Source: Candidatus Jettenia sp. (GTDB taxonomy: Bacteria; Planctomycetota; Brocadiia; Brocadiales; Brocadiaceae). From it: a stretch of 64,000 bases of DNA. Within the stretch, counting starts at the first letter, position 1. Every line of letters starts with the position of its first letter. Shown one piece after another: positions 31,080-40,416 of this stretch. Location: contig CP091278.1 in assembly GCA_021650895.1 (NCBI GenBank), positions 3,749,659 to 3,813,658 on the forward strand, given 5' to 3'. The translations under genes were made by a program, and so were the position numbers. Under the pieces are notes generated by a model, which was not told the DNA's origin, ran no database searches, and saw nothing but the letters and a program-made list of their open reading frames with translations.

Positions 31080-31643
31080 ATGTCACGTATAGGAAAACAA
31101 CCAGTAAAAATTCCAAAAGAGGTAAAAATATCAGTCAACGATAATACCCTTAATATTGAAGGACCAAAAGGGAAGCTAAGTCAAACTTTTCATGATGATA
31201 TTACGATAACATATAATCAGGAAGCTAAGCAAATACTTGTAAATAGACCATCAGATGAAAAACGTTATAAAGCATTGCATGGTTTGACACGTGCACTTAT
31301 TGCAAATATGGTTACAGGTGTTACTGTCGGTTATTCTAAAAATCTTGAGATCGTAGGGCTTGGATATACTGCTAAGGTGCAGGGTAAAGATCTTGTATTA
31401 TCGCTTGGTTATACGCATCCTATCCAATTAGAAATACCAAAAGGATTAAAGGTAGATATTAAGAACCCGACAAATCCTGCTAAAATGACGATTTCAGGTT
31501 CTGATAAGCAATTAGTAGGGCAGTTTTCCGCTGTAATCAGAGGGATGAAACCACCCGAGCCATATAAAGGGATGGGTATTAAATATGAGGATGAAATTAT
31601 TAGAAGAAAGGCTGGAAAAGCATTAACATCAGGCGCAGCCTAG
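31080..31643 (+). CDS. rplF: 50S ribosomal protein L6
   Basis: Large-subunit protein near the sarcin-ricin loop, 187 residues with two similar domains. Recognised by SRIGKQPVKIPKEVK, GLTRALIANMVTGVTVGYSK and the C-terminal PEPYKGMGIKYEDEIIRRKA. It lies 27 bp after rpsH. Confidence 0.97.
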   Translation: MSRIGKQPVKIPKEVKISVNDNTLNIEGPKGKLSQTFHDDITITYNQEAKQILVNRPSDEKRYKALHGLTRALIANMVTGVTVGYSKNLEIVGLGYTAKVQGKDLVLSLGYTHPIQLEIPKGLKVDIKNPTNPAKMTISGSDKQLVGQFSAVIRGMKPPEPYKGMGIKYEDEIIRRKAGKALTSGAA

Positions 31644-31668
31644 GATATCTTATTTATAGGTTTTAACT

Positions 31669-32037
31669 ATGGATCGTATAAAAGAAAAATTGCATAAAAG
31701 AACAAGACGTCATTATAGAGTCAGAAGAAAGGTGTTTGGAACTAGTGAAAGGCCGCGTTTAAGTGTTTATCGTAGTTTGAAACATATTTATTGCCAGATT
31801 ATCAATGATGTCGATGGAAAAACTTTAGTATCAGTTTCTACACAAACTCCTGATGTTAAATCGCAGGTTGGGTATGGGGGAAATGTTAAAGCTGCGGAGA
31901 TTGTAGGAAAAATGATTGCTGATGAAGCGCGGAGTCAAGGTATTACAAAAGTTGTTTTTGATAAAGGTGGTTATAAATATCACGGAAGGATAAAAGCTTT
32001 AGCGGAAAGTGCTAGGAAGCATAATTTAGATTTCTAA
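31669..32037 (+). CDS. rplR: 50S ribosomal protein L18
   Basis: 5S rRNA-binding protein of 122 residues. Recognised by [20 protein letters not shown] and [20 protein letters not shown], then [11 protein letters not shown] at the end. It lies 25 bp after rplF. Confidence 0.97.
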   Translation: MDRIKEKLHKRTRRHYRVRRKVFGTSERPRLSVYRSLKHIYCQIINDVDGKTLVSVSTQTPDVKSQVGYGGNVKAAEIVGKMIADEARSQGITKVVFDKGGYKYHGRIKALAESARKHNLDF

Positions 32038-32064
32038 ATATTTGATTCTTGCAAGGAGATTCAT

Positions 32065-32550
32065 TTGGGACGTATCGAAGAACCTGTAAAATTAGAAGAA
32101 ACGGTTGTGAGAATCAACCGATGTACTACAGTAACTAAGGGTGGAAAATCTATGAGCTTTAGCGCCCTTGTTGTTGTAGGTGATAAAAAAGGGAGTGTAG
32201 GCATTGGTTTTGGTAAGGCTCGTGAAGTGCCAAATGCTGTGAGCAAAGCAGTTAAAGAGGCAAAAAAAGAAATGGTTAAAATTCCTCTTGTTGGTGATAC
32301 AATACCTCATTTGATGTGGGGAAAATACAAAGCCGCAAGTATTTTTTTAAAGCCAGCTTTGCCGGGAACTGGTATTAAAGCTGGTGCATCTTCCCGTGCT
32401 GTACTTGAGTCGGTAGGAATTAAAAATATATTAACAAAATGTTATGGTAAAAGAAATCCTCTTAATGTAGCGAAAGCGACATTGATGGGATTAAAGGCTT
32501 TAAGGACAAAGCAGGAAGTTGAAGAATTAAGAGGAGTAAAGATAGAATGA
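32065..32550 (+). CDS. rpsE: 30S ribosomal protein S5
   Basis: Decoding-fidelity protein of 161 residues. The start is TTG at 32065, with AAGGAG 6 bp upstream. Core motifs are EETVVRINRCTTVTKGGKSM, GIGFGKAREVPNAVSKAVKE and GTGIKAGASSRAVLESVGIK. The last four bases overlap the rplO start (ATGA), so no room is left for rpmD, which usually lies between them. Confidence 0.96.
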   Translation: MGRIEEPVKLEETVVRINRCTTVTKGGKSMSFSALVVVGDKKGSVGIGFGKAREVPNAVSKAVKEAKKEMVKIPLVGDTIPHLMWGKYKAASIFLKPALPGTGIKAGASSRAVLESVGIKNILTKCYGKRNPLNVAKATLMGLKALRTKQEVEELRGVKIE

Positions 32551-32990
32551 ATCTTACTGATATAAAAGCGATACCTTTCTATAGAAAACGTAAAAAAAGA
32601 GTAGGTCGTGGTAGAGGTTCAGGCATAGGAAAAACCTCTGGCAGGGGTGGTAAGGGGGCAACAGCCAGATCTGGTAATGAAACAAAGATCCAATTTGAAG
32701 GGGGACAAACTCCTCTGTTCCGCCGTTTGCCAAAAAGAGGTTTCAATAATCCATTTAAAAAAAGATATGCAATAATCAATATAAAAGATATAGCACAGTT
32801 TGAAAAAGATACAGTTGTGGACTTCGGGAAGTTGAAAGATGCTGGGTTGATCAGGAAAGTTTTGGATGGTGTAAAGGTTTTGGGTGAGGGTGAAATAAAA
32901 AATCCTTTAACAGTTATTGCAAATAAATTTAGCAAAGTTGCTTTAGAAAAGATTAAGGCAGCAGGTGGAGAAGCAAAGATCTTATCATGA
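32547..32990 (+). CDS. rplO: 50S ribosomal protein L15
   Basis: Late-assembly protein of 147 residues. The glycine-rich N-terminus KKRVGRGRGSGIGKTSGRGG, the segment FEGGQTPLFRRLPKRGF and the C-terminal KAAGGEAKI are typical. It overlaps rpsE by 4 bp and secY by 4 bp, suggesting translational coupling along this stretch. Confidence 0.97.
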   Translation: MNLTDIKAIPFYRKRKKRVGRGRGSGIGKTSGRGGKGATARSGNETKIQFEGGQTPLFRRLPKRGFNNPFKKRYAIINIKDIAQFEKDTVVDFGKLKDAGLIRKVLDGVKVLGEGEIKNPLTVIANKFSKVALEKIKAAGGEAKILS

Positions 32991-34369
32991 TTGAACAATT
33001 TGGAAACATTTTTAGAATTCCGGAATTAAGAAAAAAAGTACTTATAACCCTCGGCTTAATAGCATTATGCCGTGTCGGTGTCTATATTCCTATACCAGGA
33101 ATTGATACGACAGTATTAAAGTCATATTTTCACCAGTTTACGCAGACAGGGGTTGGGCAGTTGTTAGGATTAGTTGATATGTTTGCAGGGGGTGCGTTGA
33201 CTTCAGGTGCCATTTTTGGCTTAGGTGTTATGCCCTATATAAGTGCATCTATTATATTCCAGTTGCTGGTTGGTGTAATACCTTATCTTGAAAAACTACA
33301 AAAAGAGGGAGAGGTAGGAAGGAAGAAAATTAATCAGTATACTCGCCTTGCAACAGTTGGGCTTTGCTTATTTCAGGCATTTGTGATGACGAGGACACTT
33401 TATACCGTAGAATTTAATGGAGTTCCGGTTATCCCTGTCTATCTGCAGGGTATCGGATTTCAAATGATGGCGGCGCTTCTTTTGACTACGGGGACAATGA
33501 CACTCATGTGGATAGGTGAGCAAATAGAAGAGCACGGAATTGGGAGTGGAATATCGATCGTAATTATGGTCGGTATTATTGAGCGTTTACCGTGGGCTTT
33601 CTCTCAAGTTATACAAAACTTTACATTCTCTGTAACTCCAGCAGAGCATCAGATTGGTATTGTGAAGTTGCTTGTCCTTTTAGGTATGTTCTTAGCGATT
33701 GTTGGTGGTGTTGTATACATCACACAAGGTCAAAGGAGAATACCTGTTCAGCAGGCAAAACATACACGGGGAAGAAAGGTGTATGGTGGGCAAAGGCATT
33801 TTTTACCGCTTAGAGTGAATCAAGCAGGTGTAATGCCTATTATATTTGCTCAATCTCTGTTGATTTTTCCGGCCGCAATTATGCAGGGCATACAAGCAAG
33901 GTTAGACCCTGGAACAGTTGGTTATTGGATGACTTCTCGTTTATCAGATATATTGCAAGGTGGCGTGATTTATGTTATACTTTACATACTTCTTATAACT
34001 TTCTTTTGTTACTTTTGGACCGCTATACAATTCAATCCTAAAGAAATGTCTAATAATATGAAAGATTATGGAAGTTTTATTCCGGGAATCAGGCCTGGAC
34101 ACAGAACAGCAGAATACTTAGAAAGTATTATGGGTAAGATTACGCTGGCTGGGGCGGCCTTTTTAGCATTAATTGCGATCTTGCCTAAACTTGTTGCCGG
34201 CGGTTTCGAGCTTAATCGTGCTATAGCTGGCTTTTACGGTGGTACAGGATTACTGATTATTGTAGGAGTGGCGCTTGATATGGTGCAAAGGATTGAATCC
34301 CATATGATTATGAGGCAATATAGTGGATTTTTAAGTGGAGGCACAAGAATTAGAGGAAGGATGGGATGA
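32987..34369 (+). CDS. secY: Preprotein translocase subunit SecY
   Basis: Channel-forming subunit of the Sec translocon, 460 residues with about ten membrane segments. Visible signatures are RVGVYIPIPGIDT, the GLGVMPYISASIIFQLL segment and the cytoplasmic loop QRRIPVQQAKHTRGRKVYGG. Ends just before adk with a 4-bp overlap. It partners with the long SecE at 8448. Confidence 0.97.
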   Translation: MIEQFGNIFRIPELRKKVLITLGLIALCRVGVYIPIPGIDTTVLKSYFHQFTQTGVGQLLGLVDMFAGGALTSGAIFGLGVMPYISASIIFQLLVGVIPYLEKLQKEGEVGRKKINQYTRLATVGLCLFQAFVMTRTLYTVEFNGVPVIPVYLQGIGFQMMAALLLTTGTMTLMWIGEQIEEHGIGSGISIVIMVGIIERLPWAFSQVIQNFTFSVTPAEHQIGIVKLLVLLGMFLAIVGGVVYITQGQRRIPVQQAKHTRGRKVYGGQRHFLPLRVNQAGVMPIIFAQSLLIFPAAIMQGIQARLDPGTVGYWMTSRLSDILQGGVIYVILYILLITFFCYFWTAIQFNPKEMSNNMKDYGSFIPGIRPGHRTAEYLESIMGKITLAGAAFLALIAILPKLVAGGFELNRAIAGFYGGTGLLIIVGVALDMVQRIESHMIMRQYSGFLSGGTRIRGRMG

Positions 34370-35040
34370 GGATCGTCTTTCTTGGACCTCCTGGAGCTGG
34401 TAAAGGGACTCAGGCGCAAAATATTTCTAAAGAGAAGAAGGTACCGCATATATCTTCCGGAAATTTGTTAAGAGAAGCTGTGGAGATAGGTACCGACACA
34501 GGTATAAAAGCACGGTATTATATTGAGAAAGGGTTGTTAGTACCTGACCAGATCGTCGTTGATATTATTAAAGATCGTATCTTGAAAAATGATTGTACAA
34601 ACGGATTTATTTTAGACGGATTCCCAAGAACTTTATCCCAAGCAAAAGTATTAGATGAAATGTTAAAAGAACTTGGAAATAAGCTAGATCTGGTTTTTCA
34701 TTTTGCCGTCTCCAAAGAAAGTATTGTCCTTCGCCTATCTGGGAGAAGAATTTGTGGTAGTTGTGGCTCAAATTATCATGTAACGTATGTTCCGTCGACA
34801 AGAGACGGATTTTGTGATAAATGCGGTGGTTTTCTCAATCAGCGAGCAGATGATAAACCTGAAACGGTGCTAGAAAGATTAAGGGTTTACCGTGAACAAA
34901 CTGAGGATTTGATAGCTTATTATAGGAAGAATGGTATCTTAAAAGAGATTCAAAGTGACGCACGTATAGAAGTAATTACAAAAAATATATTAGATACTAT
35001 TGATATTTTGTCTGAAAAAAAATCCCTGGCATTGGAGTGA
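34366..35040 (+). CDS. adk: Adenylate kinase
   Basis: Interconverts ATP, ADP and AMP. The 224-residue protein starts at once with the P-loop FLGPPGAGKGTQAQ, followed by ISSGNLLREAV and GFILDGFPRTLSQA. The LID domain is the long form with a zinc site, CGSC and CDKC. The ATG overlaps the secY stop by 4 bp. The secY-adk-map-infA order is common in bacteria. Confidence 0.97.
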   Translation: MRIVFLGPPGAGKGTQAQNISKEKKVPHISSGNLLREAVEIGTDTGIKARYYIEKGLLVPDQIVVDIIKDRILKNDCTNGFILDGFPRTLSQAKVLDEMLKELGNKLDLVFHFAVSKESIVLRLSGRRICGSCGSNYHVTYVPSTRDGFCDKCGGFLNQRADDKPETVLERLRVYREQTEDLIAYYRKNGILKEIQSDARIEVITKNILDTIDILSEKKSLALE

Positions 35041-35046
35041 ATTGAA

Positions 35047-35799
35047 TTGATAGTGAGGAAATCTCCTCGAGAAATTGAATTAATGAGGGCTGCCGGGAGA
35101 ATTACTGCGGATGCGCTGAGGTTAGTTAAAGAGATCGCAAAGCAAGATGTGACAACAGATTATTTAAATTCTGAGCTTGAAAAATATATTATAAGCCAAG
35201 GTGGTGTACCGGTTTTTAAAGGTTACCGAGGATTTCCGAAGAGCATCTGCGCTTCGATAAACGAGGAAGTTGTGCATGGTGTACCGGATCAAAGGAAATT
35301 AAGAAATGGTGATATTCTTAGCGTAGATGTAGGGGTTGGTTATCGTAAATATATTGCAGATGCGGCAATTACGATGCCTATAGGAGAGATTAGTTTAGAG
35401 GCAAAAAAGCTTCTTGATGTATGTGAAAAGTCGCTTAGTTTAGCGATTAAAATCACAAAAGCAAATGAAAAGTTATCTTTAATTTCGAGAACAATACAAG
35501 AATATGTGGAAAAGAATGGTTTCTCTGTTGTGAGGAACTATACCGGTCATGGAATTGGCAGATGTATGCATGAGGATCCACAAGTACCTAATTTTGTGAG
35601 CAAATCATTACTAGAAACAGATGAAATTTTAATGCCTGGAGTAACTATCGCTATTGAACCTATGATATGTATGGGTAAGTGTGATACCGAGGTTTTAAGT
35701 AATAAATGGACAGTAGTAACTAAGGATAGAAAGCTATCTGCCCATTTTGAACATACGATCGTTGTAACTGAAGATGGGGCGGATATTCTAACAAAATAG
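35047..35799 (+). CDS. map: Methionine aminopeptidase, type I
   Basis: Removes the initiator methionine from new proteins. The 250-residue protein contains the metal ligands in order: the two Asp in [15 protein letters not shown], His in [15 protein letters not shown], Glu in AIEPMICMG and Glu in [11 protein letters not shown]. The start is TTG at 35047, 6 bp after adk. No N-terminal zinc extension is present. Confidence 0.96.
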   Translation: MIVRKSPREIELMRAAGRITADALRLVKEIAKQDVTTDYLNSELEKYIISQGGVPVFKGYRGFPKSICASINEEVVHGVPDQRKLRNGDILSVDVGVGYRKYIADAAITMPIGEISLEAKKLLDVCEKSLSLAIKITKANEKLSLISRTIQEYVEKNGFSVVRNYTGHGIGRCMHEDPQVPNFVSKSLLETDEILMPGVTIAIEPMICMGKCDTEVLSNKWTVVTKDRKLSAHFEHTIVVTEDGADILTK

Positions 35800-35828
35800 G
35801 AAAACTATTTGTAAAGTTACTTTTTAAT

Positions 35829-36047
35829 ATGGCAAAAGAAGAACCAATAAGAGTTGAGGCGACCGTAAAAGAGGCGCTTCCCAATGCAATGTTCTGGGTA
35901 GAGTTGCAGAATGGCCATAAGGTGCTCGCGCATGTCTCTGGAAAGATGAGAATGCATTTTATTAAGATATTGCCTGGTGATAAAGTAACTATTGAAATGT
36001 CTCCTTATGATCTTGATAAAGGCAGAATTATTTATAGGCAAGTCTAA
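35829..36047 (+). CDS. infA: Translation initiation factor IF-1
   Basis: OB-fold factor of 72 residues that occupies the A site during initiation. Recognised by [20 protein letters not shown] and [20 protein letters not shown]. Length and position between map and rpmJ are standard. Confidence 0.97.
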   Translation: MAKEEPIRVEATVKEALPNAMFWVELQNGHKVLAHVSGKMRMHFIKILPGDKVTIEMSPYDLDKGRIIYRQV

Positions 36048-36088
36048 TATAAATTTGATAATTTTTAGTTACGTAGGAATAATAAATT

Positions 36089-36202
36089 ATGAAAGTTAGG
36101 TCTTCTGTAAAGAGAATCTGTGAAAATTGTAAAATAATAAGGCGAAAAAAGGTTGTTCGAGTAATTTGCACCAATCCCCGTCATAAGCAAAGGCAAGGAT
36201 AG
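36089..36202 (+). CDS. rpmJ: 50S ribosomal protein L36
   Basis: The smallest ribosomal protein, 37 residues: [20 protein letters not shown] at the start and [11 protein letters not shown] at the end. The Cys pair in CENC, the later Cys and the His form the zinc site (C+ form). It lies 41 bp after infA and 51 bp before rpsM, its usual place. Confidence 0.97.
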   Translation: MKVRSSVKRICENCKIIRRKKVVRVICTNPRHKQRQG

Positions 36203-36253
36203 TTTATATATATTAAGTTTGATTTTACAATAAATTTAAGAAAGGATTGACGA

Positions 36254-36637
36254 ATGCCGAGAATTGCAGGAACGGACATTCCAGCAGATAAAAGAATAGT
36301 TATTTCACTTACCTATATTTATGGAATTGGAAAGACTTTGTCTGAAAAGATATTAAAAGATATTAATATCGATGAGAATATACGCGCAAAGGATCTTCAT
36401 GAAGATCAGTTAAGTATGATTAGCGGGTACATCGAGAAGAGTTTTGCTACAGAAGGTCAGTTACGCAGGCAGGAAATGCAGAATATTGCACGCATGAAAA
36501 GTATCAGCTGTTATCGTGGAATACGGCATAAAATCGGTTTACCAGTTAGGGGCCAAAGGACAAAAACAAATGCACGTACCAGAAAAGGTCGTAAGAAGAC
36601 AGTAGCCGGGAAGAAGAGCGTGAAAGAATTAGGTTAA
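36254..36637 (+). CDS. rpsM: 30S ribosomal protein S13
   Basis: Head protein of 127 residues bridging the subunits. Recognised by [20 protein letters not shown], the HhH-like [12 protein letters not shown] and the basic C-terminus [17 protein letters not shown]. Its TAA overlaps the ATG of the inserted methyltransferase gene by one base. In most bacteria rpsK would follow directly. Confidence 0.97.
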   Translation: MPRIAGTDIPADKRIVISLTYIYGIGKTLSEKILKDINIDENIRAKDLHEDQLSMISGYIEKSFATEGQLRRQEMQNIARMKSISCYRGIRHKIGLPVRGQRTKTNARTRKGRKKTVAGKKSVKELG

Positions 36638-37488
36638 TGATATGTCCCTGGCTAAAACAAAGGATACTGAAAGAGATTTTTATGGAGGATAAAGAAGCTA
36701 TAGCGAAAGAATTGAGATCTAGTAAAGAATTTCTGAATGCTATAGCCTTGAATATTGAACAAACCGGTGATGATCGTGATGTAAAGAAATTTAATGAGGT
36801 TGTAGGTTTTTGTGAGCAAATTATACAAATCATTCAAACGTATCAATTCGATAAAGAAATTGTATTTCTTGAGTGCTCATGTGGTAAGTCCTACTTATCT
36901 TTTGCCATCAATTATATTCTCTCAAAGCGGTTTTCTATAAATACGATTTTTTATGGGGTAGATATTAATCAGACGCTTATAGAAAAATGTAATCAGACAA
37001 AAGATAACCTTGGTTATCAAAATATGCATTTTATCTGCGATAGGATTATCAATGTTCAAATTGAAAAGCCTGTTGATATTGTGATAGCGCTGCATGCGTG
37101 CGATATAGCTACAGACGAGGCGATCGCTAAGGGGATTAAATTAGGTGCTAAATATATTATCGTTGTTCCTTGCTGTCAAAATCAAATAAGAAATCGTTTA
37201 AAAATAGGTCACCCCTTAGTGAATATAACTGATTTTGGGCTTTTGAGATATCGTTTTGCTGATATTTTAACAGAGGCCTTAAGGGCGCAGTTTTTGACAG
37301 GAGCCGGTTATTATGTGAAGTTTACGGAAGTAACTTCTCCTAAGTTTACCCCAAAAAATCTCATGATCATAGCCCGTAGAAAAAAGGGTAGTAAAAAATA
37401 TAATATGGGTAAATATAAAAATTTGGATGAAATGTTTCATACTGAGTTTATTTTACAAGATTATTTTAGCGGATATGAATTAAGTTAA
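36637..37488 (+). CDS. SAM-dependent methyltransferase, Methyltransf_32 (GSTCD/METTL25-like), within the alpha operon
   Basis: Predicted Rossmann-fold methyltransferase of 283 residues. Motif I is VFLECSCGKSYLSFA (about residue 75), with a Cys-Ser-Cys-Gly replacing the usual glycine-rich loop; motif II is FYGVDIN; motif IV is VDIVIALHACDIATDEAI, followed by KYIIVVPCCQNQ. The HAC-D and PCC elements are typical of PF13679. The substrate is unknown. The start overlaps the rpsM stop by one base (an ATG at 36682 is also possible) and rpsK begins 57 bp after it, so it is embedded in ribosomal protein transcription. By position it could modify rRNA, tRNA or a ribosomal protein, but this is an inference. 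Confidence 0.82.
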   Translation: MICPWLKQRILKEIFMEDKEAIAKELRSSKEFLNAIALNIEQTGDDRDVKKFNEVVGFCEQIIQIIQTYQFDKEIVFLECSCGKSYLSFAINYILSKRFSINTIFYGVDINQTLIEKCNQTKDNLGYQNMHFICDRIINVQIEKPVDIVIALHACDIATDEAIAKGIKLGAKYIIVVPCCQNQIRNRLKIGHPLVNITDFGLLRYRFADILTEALRAQFLTGAGYYVKFTEVTSPKFTPKNLMIIARRKKGSKKYNMGKYKNLDEMFHTEFILQDYFSGYELS

Positions 37489-37544
37489 GAAATTTCTTAA
37501 TTCAATAAGTTAGAATTTTTTTATTTTGAGGAATAGAGTTAATC

Positions 37545-37925
37545 ATGTCAACTGCGGTAAAGAAAAAGGCAAGACATAATGTTACACGAGCAATTGCGAA
37601 TATTAAGGCAACATTTAATAATACCTATGTTACAATATCAGATGTTAATGGCGAAACAATATGCTGGGCAAGTGCTGGTACGGTAGGTTTTAAAGGATCG
37701 CGCAAGAGTACTCCATTTGCTGCTCAGAAGGCAGCATCGAGTGCTGCTGAAAAAGCGAAAAAATATGGGGTTCAGGAAATTGAAATTAGAGTGAAGGGAC
37801 CAGGCCCCGGCAGAGAATCTGCTATTACAGCAATTCAGTCTTCAGGATTGAATTTGAAGGCAATTGAAGATGTAACACCACTTCCCCATAATGGTTGTCG
37901 GCCAAGGAAAAAACGCAGAGTATAA
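37545..37925 (+). CDS. rpsK: 30S ribosomal protein S11
   Basis: Platform protein of 126 residues. Recognised by [20 protein letters not shown], the middle segment [20 protein letters not shown] and the end [18 protein letters not shown]. It is separated from rpsM only by the inserted methyltransferase gene. Confidence 0.97.
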   Translation: MSTAVKKKARHNVTRAIANIKATFNNTYVTISDVNGETICWASAGTVGFKGSRKSTPFAAQKAASSAAEKAKKYGVQEIEIRVKGPGPGRESAITAIQSSGLNLKAIEDVTPLPHNGCRPRKKRRV

Positions 37926-37970
37926 GCATGATTTACATAAGTTTAAAATGAGGTTCGAGAAAGGAACGAT

Positions 37971-38597
37971 ATGGCAAGATATGTAGGTCCACAATGCAGA
38001 TTGTGTAGAAGAGAGGGTGAAAAATTATTCCTGAAAGGAATCAGGTGTGATACGGTAAAATGCGCAATCTCAAAACGCAAGTATCCTCCTGGTCAATTTA
38101 CCTGGGGTAGAGGTAAGTTATCAAAATACGGTATTCAGTTTAGAGAAAAGCAAAAAATAAAGCGTTTTTATGGAATTTTGGAAAGACAGTTTCAAAATTA
38201 TTATAAAAAAGCTGAAAAACAAAAGGGAAATACAGGCGAAAACCTTTTAAATATATTCGAGAGAAGATTAGATAATGTTTTATATTTGGTATCTTTTGCT
38301 ATTTCAAGAAAGCAAGGCAGGCAAATTATACAACATGGCCACATAAGCGTGAATGATAAAAAGGTAGACATAGCCTCATATCTTGTAAAGGCTGGAGATA
38401 TTATAAAACCGAAGAATGATGAATTGAGTCTAAACATTATAAAATCGAATATTGAATTTGTTAAAGGCCGAAATGCCCCTGCTTGGATAGAATTTAGAAA
38501 AGATACCTTGGAGGCTGTGGTGACACAACTCCCTACAAGGGATGATATTTCTGTTCCTATTCAAGAACAATTAATTGTCGAACTGTGTTCTAAATAA
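37971..38597 (+). CDS. rpsD: 30S ribosomal protein S4
   Basis: 16S assembly initiator and, in E. coli, repressor of the alpha operon, 208 residues. The N-terminus holds cysteines CRLC and CDTVKC that fit the zinc-binding form. The S4 RNA-binding domain is seen at RRLDNVLYLVSFAISRKQGR and QIIQHGHISVNDKKVDIASY. It is followed by a 150-bp gap before rpoA in which no clear terminator or promoter was found. Confidence 0.97.
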   Translation: MARYVGPQCRLCRREGEKLFLKGIRCDTVKCAISKRKYPPGQFTWGRGKLSKYGIQFREKQKIKRFYGILERQFQNYYKKAEKQKGNTGENLLNIFERRLDNVLYLVSFAISRKQGRQIIQHGHISVNDKKVDIASYLVKAGDIIKPKNDELSLNIIKSNIEFVKGRNAPAWIEFRKDTLEAVVTQLPTRDDISVPIQEQLIVELCSK

Positions 38598-38747
38598 ATA
38601 CGGTTAGCCGGTTCATTTCATTCCATAGTTGTAAATTCAGCAAATATTTTTATAGCCTCACAGGAGTTTATTTTCTCATTAATATTATTGAAGCCGAATG
38701 GTTTATTTTATTTTAAAATCCCTTATTAATTGGATTAGGGGGAGAAT

Positions 38748-39764
38748 ATGCGAATAAGGTGGAGAGGTCTTGAACTTCCAATCCGTATGGATGTGGAAAA
38801 AGAGACTTTGACCGATAAATATGGTAAATTTATAGCAGCTCCTTTTGAGCGCGGTTTTGGGCATACTATAGGAAATAGCTTACGTAGAATTTTACTCTCT
38901 TCGTTAGAGGGATGTGCTGTTGTATCTGTCAAAATAAATAATATAAGTCACGAGTTTACTTATATTCCAGGCATTGTTGAAGATGTGACGGATATAATAT
39001 TGAATATAAAAAATCTCGTTGTTAAGTTACATACGGATCAGCCGAAATTGATAAGAATTGAGGCAAATAAGAAGGGCGAAGTAAAAGCAAAAGATATTAT
39101 TACTGATGATAATGTAGAGGTTATAAATGAGGATCTGCATATTGCAACGCTCTCAGAAGATGTAGATTTTAGCGTAGAAATGCAGGTACAAAAAGGGCGT
39201 GGGTATGTGACTGCTGAAGAAAATGAATCTGAAGAGCAGGAAATTGGATTAATAGCTTTAGATTCTATGTTTTCTCCTGTTAGAAATGTTCGTTATGCTA
39301 TTGAAGAAACACGTGTAGGCAGAAGAACAAATTATGATAGACTTATTATGGAAATATGGACAAATGGTGTAGTTTCTCCAGAGATGGCTCTTGTTGAAGC
39401 TGCTAAGATCCTCAGAAAACATTTAAATCCATTTGTGCAGTATTTTGAAATTGGGAGAGAATTACAGCAAGTCGAGAAAAGGATGGGAATCGAATCTGTT
39501 CCCGAAATATCAGAGGAAGAACTTAATAAAAAGCTTAGTATTCCAATAACTGAATTAGATTTATCAGTAAGGGCATCAAATTGCCTTGAGACTGCAAATA
39601 TCTTAACAGTTGGTGATCTCGTTTCAAAAAAAGAAGAACAACTTCTCGAGATTAAGAATTTTGGTAAAACAACTCTGAAAGAAGTAAAGAAAAAATTAAC
39701 ACAGTTGAATTTAACAATCGGAATGCCTGTGGCAGCTAAACAAATGGAAAAGGGGAAAGGATAA
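38748..39764 (+). CDS. rpoA: RNA polymerase alpha subunit
   Basis: Assembly and regulatory subunit, 338 residues. N-terminal domain: [21 protein letters not shown]-terminal domain (about residues 260-330) with the helix-hairpin-helix [19 protein letters not shown] that contacts UP elements and activators. A strong GGGGGAG site precedes the ATG. It lies 4 bp before rplQ. Confidence 0.98.
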   Translation: MRIRWRGLELPIRMDVEKETLTDKYGKFIAAPFERGFGHTIGNSLRRILLSSLEGCAVVSVKINNISHEFTYIPGIVEDVTDIILNIKNLVVKLHTDQPKLIRIEANKKGEVKAKDIITDDNVEVINEDLHIATLSEDVDFSVEMQVQKGRGYVTAEENESEEQEIGLIALDSMFSPVRNVRYAIEETRVGRRTNYDRLIMEIWTNGVVSPEMALVEAAKILRKHLNPFVQYFEIGRELQQVEKRMGIESVPEISEEELNKKLSIPITELDLSVRASNCLETANILTVGDLVSKKEEQLLEIKNFGKTTLKEVKKKLTQLNLTIGMPVAAKQMEKGKG

Positions 39765-39768
39765 TTCC

Positions 39769-40323
39769 ATGAGACACGGAATGAGAGGAAGACACTTATC
39801 GAGGACTTCTGCTCATAGAAAGGCGTTAAGGCAGAATATTACTAATAGCCTTTTTATATATGGTAGAATCATAACAACACTTGAAAAGGCAAAAGAGACA
39901 AAATCTTTTGCTGAAAAAATTATTACTATTGTTAAGAAAGGGTTATTAAAGAAGAATACAGATAGACCTGGGTATGTTCATTGCTATCGTCAGGTTCTCT
40001 CAAAACTAGGAAATGCTGATGTAGTAGAAAAGCTTTTTGGAGAAGGACAATGGCGTGAAGCAGGAAGTATCATTCAAGGGTATATGAATCGAAATGGTGG
40101 ATATACAAGAATATTAAAGTTATCCGGTACCCGATTAGGAGTATTATCCGGTAGTAGTGTAGGTAAGGTGCCTGTGCTTGAGTATAAAATGGAAGGGAAG
40201 GATAGAAAATTACGATTATTAGGAAGAAGACTGAATGATAATGCATCCCGCGTGATTTTTGAATTAGTTGAAGGTCAGACACACGCAGATGAAGAAGTTA
40301 AGCCTGAAGTCACTACGGCTTAA
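39769..40323 (+). CDS. rplQ: 50S ribosomal protein L17 with C-terminal extension
   Basis: Exit-site protein. The conserved core is MRHGMRGRHLSRTSAHRKAL and NITNSLFIYGRIITTLEKAK, and GGYTRILKLSGTRLG closes the usual domain at about residue 126. The protein continues to 184 residues, about 60 more than E. coli L17, with a basic then acidic tail; such extensions occur in several phyla. It is the last gene of the super-cluster and is followed by a strong terminator. Confidence 0.96.
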   Translation: MRHGMRGRHLSRTSAHRKALRQNITNSLFIYGRIITTLEKAKETKSFAEKIITIVKKGLLKKNTDRPGYVHCYRQVLSKLGNADVVEKLFGEGQWREAGSIIQGYMNRNGGYTRILKLSGTRLGVLSGSSVGKVPVLEYKMEGKDRKLRLLGRRLNDNASRVIFELVEGQTHADEEVKPEVTTA

Positions 40324-40366
40324 CAAAAGGGCTACTGTATTAATTTTTAAAATAAATAATTCTCTT

Positions 40367-40403
40367 ACCCTCCTACTAAGTACTTTAGTAGGAGGGTTTT
40401 TTA
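40367..40403 (+). terminator. Rho-independent terminator of the ribosomal protein super-cluster
   Basis: A perfect 13-bp stem pairs 40367-40379 with 40385-40397 around a 5-nt loop, followed by a T-run. It lies 44 bp after the rplQ stop and only 14 bp before maf. One of the clearest terminators in the window. Confidence 0.9.
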
Positions 40404-40416
40404 TTCAAGGGAGATT

